The notes under the pieces: generated by a model
Seen by the model: only the letters and a program-made list of their open reading frames with translations
Databases searched by the model: none
What the model was told of the DNA's origin: nothing
Assembly: GCA_041395725.1 (NCBI GenBank)
Contig: JAWKZW010000001.1
Location: 310,001-374,000 of the forward strand
Reading direction: 5' to 3'
DNA length: 64,000 bases
Source of the DNA: Gammaproteobacteria bacterium
GTDB taxonomy: Bacteria > Pseudomonadota > Gammaproteobacteria > Pseudomonadales > Pseudohongiellaceae
Part shown: positions 34,084 to 41,506 of the stretch, one piece after another
How the letters are laid out: every line of letters begins with the position of its first letter
Numbering within the stretch: the stretch's first letter is position 1
Program-made: the position numbers and the translations under genes

Positions 34084-35238
34084 CTAGAGGCCTAGTGCCC
34101 GGTTTCGCAAACTGATGGTGGAAGTAAAGACTCTTCTCAAGCGCAGGTCAGCAGGCAAATTGCCATTGGCACCCTGGCCGTCGTACATGACGCCATTAAA
34201 TTGATAGGCCTGAGGCGCAGGGACTATGCTGTCCTCGATGGATTGCATCAACAGACTCAATCGAACACTGATTACTCTACCCCAGTCCCCAGCCGGAATC
34301 TGATCGGCCGGAAGATAGGTGTCTACCGCGTTCCTGCTATCTTCATCGGTGTTGATGCCATACAGAACCTGCAGGCTTTCTACTCCTTCAATCAATTCCT
34401 CAACTACCGTAGGCGAGGCCGTTGTCCCCAGTCGCGCACGAAAAAGAGCTGGAGTATTACCGGCAGTATTATTCCGCTTGCCCACATACAAGACCGTACC
34501 TTCGAGTTTCGTTACTTCCGCACCGACGTTGGCAGTGATGGGCGGGCTTGTCAGATTACCGGGACTGCAAGCGCTACTTATCGTTACATTGAGTGTGCCA
34601 CTGGCCCCGCTTGAGACAGAACAGGCTTGCACCCAGTCAATATGCTCGCAGTCATTGAGCATCAATACGTCACCAGCGACGATATTGATAGCAGATATAT
34701 TGACGACTGGATTTGCGCCAGTTGTAACACCGTTAAGCCTGCCAATATCGCCGGAAGTGTTCCAGACTCTGACAATATCTGAACCAGGAACCACTTGAAG
34801 TGCAGGCATGACATTGCCACCACTGGTGCCCCATGAACCGTTTGTGCTGCTTACAGTGGCTACGCCGTCGAGGCTATTGAATACATCGCCTGGATCGGTG
34901 CCATTGGCTTCCCATCCTTGCAGTCCCATCTCGGGCTGAAAGTCCGCCGGGGGCGTGTCGAGAGTACTGTTGGTGTTCCCGTCATCTGTATTGCTTTGAC
35001 AACCAAGGTGTCCTGCAGCATGCAGTTCCTGATTCAAGTAACTGAGTGCGAACCGGCCATTCTCCTGAATTCTGGCATTGGCATCGCGGCTACGCTCGGT
35101 CGCATCATTTCCGGTATAAATCTCCACCACCCCTGCAGCCAGGCTGAGACCTAATACCATTGCGATAAGAAGCTCCACAATGCTGAGTCCAGTCATACGG
35201 CCCGGGAAGCTGACTCTGTCTGTCGCTCGTCTAATCAT
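34084..35238 (-). CDS. pilW: Type IV pilus minor pilin PilW
   Basis: 384 residues. The prepilin motif GRMTG before LSIVELLIAMVLGLSLAAG has the conserved Glu at +5, and the segment RSRDANARIQENGRFALSYLNQELHAAGHLGC is the PilW consensus. The long beta-rich C-terminal part carries paired cysteines. In the priming complex PilW joins PilV, PilX and FimU under PilY1. The start codon is six bases after the pilV stop region, indicating coupled translation. Confidence 0.92.
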   Translation of the reverse strand: MIRRATDRVSFPGRMTGLSIVELLIAMVLGLSLAAGVVEIYTGNDATERSRDANARIQENGRFALSYLNQELHAAGHLGCQSNTDDGNTNSTLDTPPADFQPEMGLQGWEANGTDPGDVFNSLDGVATVSSTNGSWGTSGGNVMPALQVVPGSDIVRVWNTSGDIGRLNGVTTGANPVVNISAINIVAGDVLMLNDCEHIDWVQACSVSSGASGTLNVTISSACSPGNLTSPPITANVGAEVTKLEGTVLYVGKRNNTAGNTPALFRARLGTTASPTVVEELIEGVESLQVLYGINTDEDSRNAVDTYLPADQIPAGDWGRVISVRLSLLMQSIEDSIVPAPQAYQFNGVMYDGQGANGNLPADLRLRRVFTSTISLRNRALGL

Positions 35239-35244
35239 AGCTGG

Positions 35245-35745
35245 TTACTCCGGACGGAATTCAATAACGACTCTTTCTTCAGGATTGCCATCACGGTCAT
35301 CATCCCACCAGATCTTGACCGCATAGATGTCTCCAGCCCCTGCACAGCCGTTTGCTGCGGGAGTCCCATCGTTCGGAGACGCATCGCGGCAGACCACACC
35401 GACACCACCAGGCAGTGATGCGGCAACTGCTGCACTCCATTCGAACACGTCATTGCCAGCCATCTGAGCAGCGGAGCAACTGCCAACGGTATAACAGGCC
35501 CCGGTTGATGAACCCGCAACATCGTCATAGCTGCCAGAAGTGACCGCAGAAATATTTGCTCGCATGCGGTCCGCCATATCGTTTGCGAAAGTAACTGCCT
35601 GGGTTCGATAGTAGGCACTCTGGTTGCTGACAATACCTTCTGCCTGCAATGCAGCCATACCGAGTAATCCGAACGAAACAATGAGTAACGAAACCAGCAC
35701 TTCGATCATGGTCGAACCACATTGCGACCTGTCGAATTGTTTCAT
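35245..35745 (-). CDS. pilV: Type IV pilus modification/minor pilin PilV
   Basis: About 166 residues from the ATG at 35745 (leader MKQFDRSQCG, then STMIEVLVSLLIVSFGLLGMAALQAEG). This start avoids overlap with fimU; the frame is open to 35769. The motif AYYRTQAVTFANDMADRMRAN is strongly PilV-like. Several cysteines (ACYTVGSC, VVCRD, NGCAG) suggest disulfides in the globular head. Confidence 0.9.
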   Translation of the reverse strand: MKQFDRSQCGSTMIEVLVSLLIVSFGLLGMAALQAEGIVSNQSAYYRTQAVTFANDMADRMRANISAVTSGSYDDVAGSSTGACYTVGSCSAAQMAGNDVFEWSAAVAASLPGGVGVVCRDASPNDGTPAANGCAGAGDIYAVKIWWDDDRDGNPEERVVIEFRPE

Positions 35746-35759
35746 TGTCTGCCGGGGAA

Positions 35760-36281
35760 TCATGGGCACTCACCTTCTATTCTCAATGGACGACCCACCG
35801 CAGACAATTGAATACACCTGGCATGGGAATCAATAGACCCGCCCGGAAAGATCTCAAATTCCTGAGACGTGCCGGTTGCGTTAAACCCCATGCTGTTGAA
35901 AGTTACAAGCGCTGCAGTGAAAGTAATTGCGGAAGGACTTCGGCCAGCACCAAATACCCGGATAATTTCATCACCGGCGTCTATAGACCCAGCAGCGCCA
36001 TTGGCGTCGCCGTTGGCGTCCTCAAAAACTATCCAGCCAACAGACCATTGACCCGCGGCACAATCGGAGCCGGCACTGTTAGTTGCACACAGGTGCACAT
36101 CAGTTCCGCGTTTTACTGCTTCGCTACGAGCCAGACTCAAAGAGGTAATCAACTCTTTTACGCGGGCATTGGTATTGACGTCTTCAACTGTATCCTGAAA
36201 GCTCGGCAGTCCAATTGCCAGCAGAATACCCAGAGCCGCCAGAGCTATAATCAATTCGATTATTGTGAAGCCTTTATGCAT
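35760..36281 (-). CDS. fimU: Minor pseudopilin FimU/FimT (GspH family)
   Basis: About 173 residues. Leader MHKG is followed by FTIIELIIALAALGILLAIGLPSF with Glu at +5; then RVKELITSLSLARSEAVKRGTDVHLC, the GspH/FimT signature, and a globular domain with CAAGQWSVGWIVFEDANGD. As the first gene before pilV it occupies the fimU position. An upstream in-frame ATG (36353) would give a 28-residue leader and has an AGGG element upstream, so the start is not certain. Confidence 0.88.
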   Translation of the reverse strand: MHKGFTIIELIIALAALGILLAIGLPSFQDTVEDVNTNARVKELITSLSLARSEAVKRGTDVHLCATNSAGSDCAAGQWSVGWIVFEDANGDANGAAGSIDAGDEIIRVFGAGRSPSAITFTAALVTFNSMGFNATGTSQEFEIFPGGSIDSHARCIQLSAVGRPLRIEGECP

Positions 36282-36483
36282 GGCAAAAGAGAAGCGCTGC
36301 GGAAATGTCGAATTTTCCGGTAACGGGAAAGCGGCTGAGACTCTCGTTTGCATCTGTACGGCCCTATTATTTTCTTTCGCGCACTAATTTTTTGAAGTGG
36401 AAAGCAGAAGTACGCACTGGTGGTTATCTTGGAGGCAAGCTTACAGGCCCGGATCCATTAGTTCAGTAAGGTGGTTTAAGTTA

Positions 36484-36499
36484 TGTGACAATTGTCACA
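36484..36499. promoter_or_regulatory. Perfect CRP/Vfr-type operator upstream of the pilus operon
   Basis: TGTGACAATTGTCACA is a perfect 16-bp palindrome matching the CRP core TGTGA-N6-TCACA exactly, with flanking A/T (TTA...ATAA). It lies 131 bp upstream of the ATG at 36353 and 203 bp upstream of 36281, within the 460-bp gene-free region 36282-36741. The window itself encodes a Crp/Vfr-type protein with the matching recognition helix. Confidence 0.75.
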
Positions 36500-36741
36500 A
36501 TAAATATTTGTGACGTATTTCTCTGTTTGACCGGTCACGATATTTTGCAAATAGTCTGGTTGCAGAGACACCCCGTTGTGCTCTCGCATCAATATGAACC
36601 GTGGTTTGGCCCCGTTTGAATCAGATATGCTGGCTGGGTAGCCGGCTGCGATGGCAAGTCAATCGCAAAGGTCTTGCAATCGGTCTTTAGAAGACGTGCA
36701 GCGGGTCAATCCGGGTAGAGGCGAGCCCTTAAAGAGCGGTG

Positions 36742-36945
36742 TCACCATAAGCGACTGCGGCGCTCCATTTCTGTTTCGCTCTCTTCAACAGAGTCTTCGA
36801 TTTCGATTGCCCCGAACAGAGTAAATTCCTGCGAATTGATCGCGGTCGCCGCCACATCCACGCCCTGGCACTGGGCATGACAAGCTGCTAACAGGGTAGA
36901 CAGGAACAGGAACAATCCGAGTGGAACTGGGAGTCTGGGACTCAT
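36742..36945 (-). CDS. Possible small lipoprotein
   Basis: 67 residues from ATG 36945. VPLGLFLFLSTLLAAC is a plausible lipobox signal (L-A-A-C). The short mature part is acidic in the middle (IEIEDSVEESETEMERR). No clear ribosome-binding site is present, and I recognise no family, so this may be spurious. The downstream convergent or codirectional neighbours give no hint of function. Confidence 0.35.
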   Translation of the reverse strand: MSPRLPVPLGLFLFLSTLLAACHAQCQGVDVAATAINSQEFTLFGAIEIEDSVEESETEMERRSRLW

Positions 36946-37064
36946 TGATTGAGCACAGGTTTTGCATAGCCACAAGCATATTCGAGACTTGCTTCAGCCA
37001 TGCGAAAGCTGGAGTCAGTATGCCAGAAAATACCCGGATGCCAGCGCCCGGAGTGAGGCAAGTT

Positions 37065-37499
37065 CTATTTCGCAAAAAGCTCCGCTTCTATATCCCTGAA
37101 TGCCTTGAACTCAAGGGCATTCCCCGACGGATCAATAAAGAACATCGTACCCTGCTCCCCGGGCTGGCCTTTGAAGCGAACATATGGCTCGATGATGAAT
37201 CCGTCGATAAATACGCGCACTTTTTCCGCCAGCGCCTCCCAATCCTCGAAACTCAGCACCACGCCGAAATGGGGTACCGGCACCCCTTGCCCATCAACAC
37301 CATTTGAGATACTGGGTACCCTGCCGGACTTCCCGAGAGCCGGGTTGAGATGCACCACCAGCTGATGTCCGAACAGATTGAAATCAATCCATTCTGCTGC
37401 GCTGCGCCCTTCCGGCAATCCCATTTTTACGCCATAGAAATCCCTGGCCTCATGGATATCGCGAACCTGTATAGCAAGGTGGAAGGGAGTCAGCTGCAT
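37065..37499 (-). CDS. VOC-family (glyoxalase/dioxygenase-like) protein
   Basis: 144 residues from ATG 37499, preceded by an excellent AAGGAGATA site. The vicinal-oxygen-chelate fold shows as paired beta-alpha-beta modules: FHLAIQVRDIHEARDFYGVKMG (first metal His), HQLVVHLNP, VPHFGVVLSFEDWEALAEKV (second His), and GTMFFIDPSGNALEFKAF (metal-binding Glu). Families include glyoxalase I, fosfomycin resistance and ring-cleaving dioxygenases; the substrate cannot be told. Single-gene unit. Confidence 0.9.
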   Translation of the reverse strand: MQLTPFHLAIQVRDIHEARDFYGVKMGLPEGRSAAEWIDFNLFGHQLVVHLNPALGKSGRVPSISNGVDGQGVPVPHFGVVLSFEDWEALAEKVRVFIDGFIIEPYVRFKGQPGEQGTMFFIDPSGNALEFKAFRDIEAELFAK

Positions 37500-37783
37500 G
37501 GTATCTCCTTGAGGACCAGATAATGGAGTCGTGATCAGGGAAGCTGGTATCAATTAACAAATCCCCGGACGCAAAAACACACTGTATGGTGAATCACTTC
37601 AAAAACACAGCAGGATACTACACCTTATAAACCAGCCTGATCCAGTCAGTCTCTACTCTGCAGTGTCTCTATTTGGACGTTTTGCGAGTCAGTAATGTTC
37701 ATGGACATGGGTGCTTGGCAGATTGATTTGTTTTTTGAGCGGGCACTGGTTTGAGGGCGGCTCAGAGTGGCTTCGAGCGGCGC

Positions 37784-37920
37784 GGTCGGCAGGGGGTTCG
37801 GTGTGCTGCGGACCGCGCCCGTCCCGGGTGCCTTCACTCTGAAAAATGCCCTGGAAAGCGGTCATTTTTCGCCGTTCAGCGCTGGTCCTTAATCGCAGCC
37901 CACCGAACCCCCTGCCGACC
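37784..37920. repeat. Perfect 20-bp inverted repeat with 97-bp spacer
   Basis: GGTCGGCAGGGGGTTCGGTG (37784-37803) is the exact reverse complement of 37901-37920. It lies in a 952-bp gene-free region (37500-38451). The spacer holds no open reading frame of note. Adjacent to a second, longer inverted repeat. Confidence 0.9.
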
Positions 37921-38073
37921 ACGCCCTGGCATTTAGTGGCACTCAAATTTCTACGACCTCGACGGAGACGAAAAAGGAGAAGGTAATTGTAGTTCGCTGA
38001 ACGACAATGGTGCTTAGTAGAAAGAACAGTCGCACCCTTGCATCAGTACACTGAAGTTGAATCCTCGCACTGA

Positions 38074-38220
38074 GCACCAGCCCGGGGGAAGCTGCCGACG
38101 GAGCAATCAAAACGCAGCACCGACTGACCGAGGAAGACCGCTTTTCAGGGCTTCCGACCGAGGGAGGGAATCCCGGAGGGATGCGCGTTGCTCCGTCGGC
38201 AGCTTCCCCCGGGCTGGTGC
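38074..38220. repeat. Perfect 33-bp inverted repeat with 81-bp spacer
   Basis: The arms 38074-38106 and 38188-38220 are exact reverse complements (outer end GCACCAGCCCGGGGGAAGC, inner end GACGGAGCAA). The region would form a very stable stem if transcribed. It is followed by a low-complexity stretch (38229-38303) of A-rich AGAAC-CTAAAA units. No gene is seen inside. Function unknown; options include a non-autonomous mobile element or a structured RNA. Confidence 0.9.
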
Positions 38221-38443
38221 GGTCTCGAAAAAGAACCCTAAAAAGAACTCTAAAAAGCACTAAAAGAAGAACTAAAACAACAACCAGAACCAGAACCAGC
38301 CCCCCCCTGGCGCTATCCAGAATAAAATCCATGCGGAAGCACAAATTCAGATTGAGACATTATCCAGGATTCTGCCCGGTTAATACGGTGAAATCCCGCA
38401 AAGGGGACGAACTCAGGTGTTAGATTTTCTTTACTTTATGTCA

Positions 38444-38451
38444 AATATTAT
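38444..38451. repeat. Left 8-bp target site duplication of the IS1595 element
   Basis: AATATTAT, repeated exactly at 40704-40711. Removing the element and one copy restores TGTCAAATATTATTGACA. Confidence 0.95.
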
Positions 38452-38561
38452 GGACATTATCCCTTTACGTCACGTATAGGAAAGTCTAGTATATGACATG
38501 GAGAATTGGCCAGTATTGGCCGATACAGTGGGCAGCCCCCGCTACAAACGCTAGTTATTCA

Positions 38562-38660
38562 CTAGCACTTCCGCGGCTTGGGACGCTTGTGAGCCTTGAC
38601 CTTGACCGTCTTGGCTCCGCGGTTAGGCGTCTTACAGCCGCACCCTTTCTTACTAGCCAT
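38562..38660 (-). CDS. 32-residue basic Cys/Lys-rich protein (IS passenger)
   Basis: The frame reads MASKKGCGCKTPNRG then AKTVKVKAHKRPKPRKC and stop. Translation is supported by an AGGAGA ribosome-binding site six to seven bases before the ATG. A GTGCAGG-TAAAG-CCTGCAC hairpin (about 38681-38699) lies in its leader. The peptide has 12 Lys/Arg of 32 plus one His, three cysteines, and no acidic residues, so nucleic-acid binding or zinc binding is conceivable. It lies inside the IS1595 element, next to the left terminal repeat and divergent from the membrane-protein gene. I know no function; it could be a regulator of the element or a toxic/antimicrobial-like peptide. Confidence 0.6.
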   Translation of the reverse strand: MASKKGCGCKTPNRGAKTVKVKAHKRPKPRKC

Positions 38661-38815
38661 AAGATTTCTCCTGTAGCTAGCGTGCAGGTAAAGCCTGCAC
38701 TCCATGAGACACCCATTGCCTCGCCTTGTATCAAGACGCTGGTTGTCAAGGGAGAAAGAAATAGCGAGGGCTGCCCTAAATCAGTATATCTGATAGCCCC
38801 CCACAAGTTGAGCGG

Positions 38816-39652
38816 ATGCGGTATTCTATCTGCTTGCTGGCGTGGGCTTTCAAGTATTGGATTATGGGCAAAAGATTATTCGCAATTATCGCAGCTTTCG
38901 CGTCTGGCGCTTTCGCAGTTTTTGTTTGGCTATCAGACGCTTTCGGTGTCGCAGAACTTGTTGGAACGGCGTTTGGTCAGGACGGGTGGCTGACGATGCT
39001 TTTTGCAGAGCTAGAGTCGAACAGTTACTGGATAGTGCCCTTGTTTGGGCTGTTGTCTTTGGTAAGCCTCTTTCTTGCGTATAGGATAAAAGACCGGTGT
39101 GGTCAGCATTGGTCGCACTATGCTTCAGATAAAAGCGCAAAAGATATGAAGGCCGCAATCCCTGTTTCACTTGGCCAGGTTTCTGTAACTGGAACGGATG
39201 AGAAGGGATATAAGCTACACTTCAATTTCCAGATATTTAATGGTTCCACATTTCATCTGAGGTTTATTGAGCTAAGCTCTAACGTCATCGAGCTAAGACG
39301 AAACGACGACTCAGTTGTTCATGTGCTAAGGGGAACAATAAACGCCCAAAAGTTGGCATCAGTTAAGCACGCCCAGAGAAAAGATTTTTCTGTCAGCTTT
39401 GATTTAACGAATGAGCACCGCGAAGCAATAACAAGTATCGCCAACGAGTCATTTAGCTTTTATGGCAAGAATAGATGCGCCGGATCATTCTATTTTGGGG
39501 AATTTGGGTTGGTTTTTGATACGCATGAGGGATGGGGAAGGTTTACACTGCCAGTAGCAAGCGTCAGAATGAACGAAGCAAAGCGGCTTGGGCTAGGACA
39601 TTTTATGAGTCTCCCTGATGACTACAAATTACACGCAAAGGAAAATGGATGA
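38816..39652 (+). CDS. Membrane-anchored hypothetical protein (IS passenger)
   Basis: 278 residues with two N-terminal membrane helices (LFAIIAAFASGAFAVFVWL and WIVPLFGLLSLVSLFLAY) and a C-terminal soluble domain of about 190 residues rich in beta strands (YKLHFNFQIFNGSTFHLRFIE, DFSVSFDLTNEH, FYFGEFGLVFDT). Start could be 38816 or the ATG at 38864. Its stop overlaps the next ATG (ATGA), so it is translationally coupled to the 69-residue gene. Both lie between the terminal repeats of the IS1595 element, so they travel with it. No family recognised. Confidence 0.7.
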   Translation: MRYSICLLAWAFKYWIMGKRLFAIIAAFASGAFAVFVWLSDAFGVAELVGTAFGQDGWLTMLFAELESNSYWIVPLFGLLSLVSLFLAYRIKDRCGQHWSHYASDKSAKDMKAAIPVSLGQVSVTGTDEKGYKLHFNFQIFNGSTFHLRFIELSSNVIELRRNDDSVVHVLRGTINAQKLASVKHAQRKDFSVSFDLTNEHREAITSIANESFSFYGKNRCAGSFYFGEFGLVFDTHEGWGRFTLPVASVRMNEAKRLGLGHFMSLPDDYKLHAKENG

Positions 39653-39858
39653 GTAAGGGTAAATACTACAGCTTAGAAGAGGCGCGCCAAGAGAACGACT
39701 TGAAGGGCTTCGCGGAAGAGCATCCATCAACTGGCAATAAACAAGCCTTTGACAATGCTCTTTCCCGCATGGCTAAAAACTCTCCATTAAGTCCGAAAAA
39801 AGACAAGTGGGGTCGTCCCGTCGATTGTAGCGAAACTCAAACTCAGCAAGATACTTAG
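39649..39858 (+). CDS. Small hypothetical protein (IS passenger)
   Basis: 69 residues, hydrophilic: SLEEARQENDLKGFAEEHPS then NKQAFDNALSRMAKNSP. Coupled by ATGA overlap to the membrane-protein gene. Its last ~29 codons overlap the 3' end of the convergent transposase gene (39773), so both proteins use the same DNA there. The helix-rich acidic N-terminus and Lys-rich C-terminus suggest a small cytoplasmic partner. Function unknown. Confidence 0.65.
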   Translation: MSKGKYYSLEEARQENDLKGFAEEHPSTGNKQAFDNALSRMAKNSPLSPKKDKWGRPVDCSETQTQQDT

Positions 39859-40636
39859 GCATATGCTTGCGGGATACGTGGATGTGAGTGCCTTTAATTG
39901 AGAGCTTCAGTCTGCCCCAGAATCCTTCTATTGTGTTTGTATGGTGGATGCCAGATTTCCACTCTTTCGCAGCGTGTTTAACAACACCATGTTCGTAGCC
40001 GTTTTCTGATAGGTCATTGTAACTGTGCAACTCGTCGGTTGAGATCGTAGAGCCAGCCTTAACGTGCTGTGTGATGTGCGGGAGCAGCGTGTCAGTTTTA
40101 ACGTCAGGGATAACGCGAGTGATGATATTGCCGCCGCGTTGAACCATGCCTAATACGCCGGTTTTCTTTGAAGTTTTGTCAGTTGGGCGACCGCGAACAC
40201 TGTCTTTGCCGCCAATGTAGGCTTCGTCAATCTCGACGTGACCAGACAGACCGTCATCGCCATCGACTTCGCCCATGTACCGGCGTATTTCGTGGCCCAT
40301 GCGCCAAGCTGTCTTGTACGTCACTGAGAGCTGACGCTGAAGCTCTTTAGCAGGTACGCCATGTCGTGATGTGGTGAACAGATAAATAGCGTAGAACCAC
40401 TTCTGAAGGGCTGTGCGAGACTTTTCAAACGGAGTGCCAGCCATAGGGCTGATCTGGTGGCCGCAATACTGGCAACCGTAGACAGGACGTTTGGCTATCC
40501 TGTGGAACTTGGACTGCTTGTTACACTTAGGGCATTGAAACTGCTTGCCATAGCGCACAGTCATCAAGTGGTCCAGGCAGGTTTCATCATCCGGGAACTG
40601 TTTGAAGAACTCTAATACGCTAATTTGCTTGGTCAT
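39773..40636 (-). CDS. IS1595-family transposase
   Basis: About 287 residues from ATG 40636, with AAGGAG eight bases upstream (an earlier in-frame ATG at 40642 is too close to that site). The N-terminal zinc ribbon reads CPKCNKQSKF...YGCQYCGHQISPMAGTPFEKSRTAL. The ISXO2-like catalytic core shows GHVEIDEAYIGGK (first Asp/Glu), ISTDELHSYNDLSENG (second Asp) and HTNTIEGFWGRLK (N/E catalytic segment). Complete and apparently intact. Confidence 0.96.
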   Translation of the reverse strand: MTKQISVLEFFKQFPDDETCLDHLMTVRYGKQFQCPKCNKQSKFHRIAKRPVYGCQYCGHQISPMAGTPFEKSRTALQKWFYAIYLFTTSRHGVPAKELQRQLSVTYKTAWRMGHEIRRYMGEVDGDDGLSGHVEIDEAYIGGKDSVRGRPTDKTSKKTGVLGMVQRGGNIITRVIPDVKTDTLLPHITQHVKAGSTISTDELHSYNDLSENGYEHGVVKHAAKEWKSGIHHTNTIEGFWGRLKLSIKGTHIHVSRKHMPKYLAEFEFRYNRRDDPTCLFSDLMESF

Positions 40637-40762
40637 CGTCATATCTCCTTTCAACGATGACTAATGTATCAAATCTTATACGTGACGTAAAGGGATAATG
40701 TCCAATATTATTGACACAGCATTTTTACCGCGATAACTTCCTGCAGTCAGGAGGACTTGCCA

Positions 40763-41242
40763 ATGAAACTCACTGCAAACATGTCGATCCGGGAAAAAGA
40801 CCTGTGGGCGGAGCTGCTGGTCGATGTTCTGGTGGCCGTCTATTATTTCCCCCGGGCGATCAGTCTCATGACCCGCGAAAGCACTGCTCTGCCTGTCTCG
40901 GAAATGGCATCCCTGGTAGTCTCAACCATCGTGCTGGCGATCATCGTCTCGGTGGTGGTGTTCGGGTTTATTCATCGCTCAGGCGAAAGCGAGCAGAAGG
41001 ACGAACGGGACTATCGGTTCGAACTCAGGGGGAATATGGTCGGCTACTGGGGGCTTAACGGCCTGCTGATTCTGGTTCTGGCCCAGCTGGTCATCGGTGA
41101 GCTGGCGGCTGCCGAGCTGCCCGGCTCGGCGCTGATCGAACTCGGCCCGCTGGGGGTCGGGCACATGATCCTGCTGGCCATGATCCTGGCGTCTGTGATC
41201 AAGTCAATTTCCCAGCTCTACCAATATCGCCGGAGTTCCTAG
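40763..41242 (+). CDS. Four-helix membrane protein paired with XRE regulator
   Basis: 159 residues from ATG 40763, which has AGGAGG eight bases upstream. Four hydrophobic segments are evident (LLVDVLVAVYYFPRAI, LVVSTIVLAIIVSVVVFGF, GLNGLLILVLAQLVIGELAA and GHMILLAMILASVIKSI) with a charged loop SGESEQKDERDYRFELRGN. The layout resembles small membrane partners (DUF2178-like) commonly encoded beside YgzD-type XRE regulators. The next gene starts one base after its stop. The IS1595 element has inserted 50 bp upstream in the probable operator/promoter. Confidence 0.75.
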   Translation: MKLTANMSIREKDLWAELLVDVLVAVYYFPRAISLMTRESTALPVSEMASLVVSTIVLAIIVSVVVFGFIHRSGESEQKDERDYRFELRGNMVGYWGLNGLLILVLAQLVIGELAAAELPGSALIELGPLGVGHMILLAMILASVIKSISQLYQYRRSS

Positions 41243-41243
41243 C

Positions 41244-41459
41244 ATGGGCAAGCCAGTGCCCATCACCAATAATATTCGACGACTTCGTTTCGAACATGGC
41301 GAGATGACCCAGGCGGAACTGGCACAGAAAATCGGCGTCAGCCGCCAGACCCTGCATGCCATCGAGGCGGCGAAGTACTCGCCGACACTTGAGCTTGCAT
41401 TCAGGATAGCAGAGGTTTTTAAAGTTCCGCTGGACAGCGTATTCCTGTACCGGAAATAA
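41244..41459 (+). CDS. XRE-family helix-turn-helix regulator (YgzD-like)
   Basis: 71 residues forming a single lambda-Cro-type HTH: NNIRRLRFEHGEMTQAELAQKIGVSRQTLHAIEAAKYSPTLELAFRIAEVF, then PLDSVFLYR, the standard ending of this family. Such small regulators usually repress their own operon with the adjacent membrane protein. The palindrome TGTCAA-N6-TTGACA split by the IS1595 element is a candidate operator. Confidence 0.93.
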   Translation: MGKPVPITNNIRRLRFEHGEMTQAELAQKIGVSRQTLHAIEAAKYSPTLELAFRIAEVFKVPLDSVFLYRK

Positions 41460-41463
41460 AGAA

Positions 41464-41489
41464 GTCCGGCACCTTAACCGGTACCGGAC
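41464..41489 (-). terminator. Hairpin between convergent genes
   Basis: GTCCGG...CCGGAC with an inner ACCGGT element, followed on the minus strand by CTTCTTTATTT. It lies between the stop codons of the XRE gene and the cytochrome-like lipoprotein gene; possible bidirectional terminator. Confidence 0.45.
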
Positions 41490-41506
41490 CTCAGGAAACA
41501 ACCCCG

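Larger units (their letters stand above)
38452..40703. mobile_element. IS1595-family insertion element with passenger genes
   Basis: The 2,252-bp element is bounded by 27-bp perfect terminal inverted repeats beginning GGACATTATCCCTTTACG, and flanked by an 8-bp direct target duplication, AATATTAT, at 38444-38451 and 40704-40711; 8-bp duplications are normal for IS1595. Its transposase (39773-40636, minus) has the family's zinc ribbon and DDE/N-type core. It also contains a 32-codon gene (minus), a 278-codon membrane-protein gene and a 69-codon gene (both plus). Intact ends and duplication suggest a fairly recent insertion. The target is a TGTCAA-N6-TTGACA palindrome in front of an XRE operon. 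Confidence 0.95.

Noticed and set aside
37784..38220. Integron attC sites
   Set aside because: Arms are perfect rather than imperfect, and no RYYYAAC/GTTRRRY core pairs or integrase were found.
37943..38344. 133-codon minus-strand frame with Leu/Val/Arg repeats (VLVLVVVLVLLLVLFRVLFR)
   Set aside because: Entirely produced by the low-complexity A-rich repeat and the 33-bp inverted repeat; no start signal.
38493..38993. 166-codon plus-strand frame at the left end of the IS
   Set aside because: Overlaps the better supported 32-residue gene and the membrane-protein gene in another frame; protein has no family-like features.
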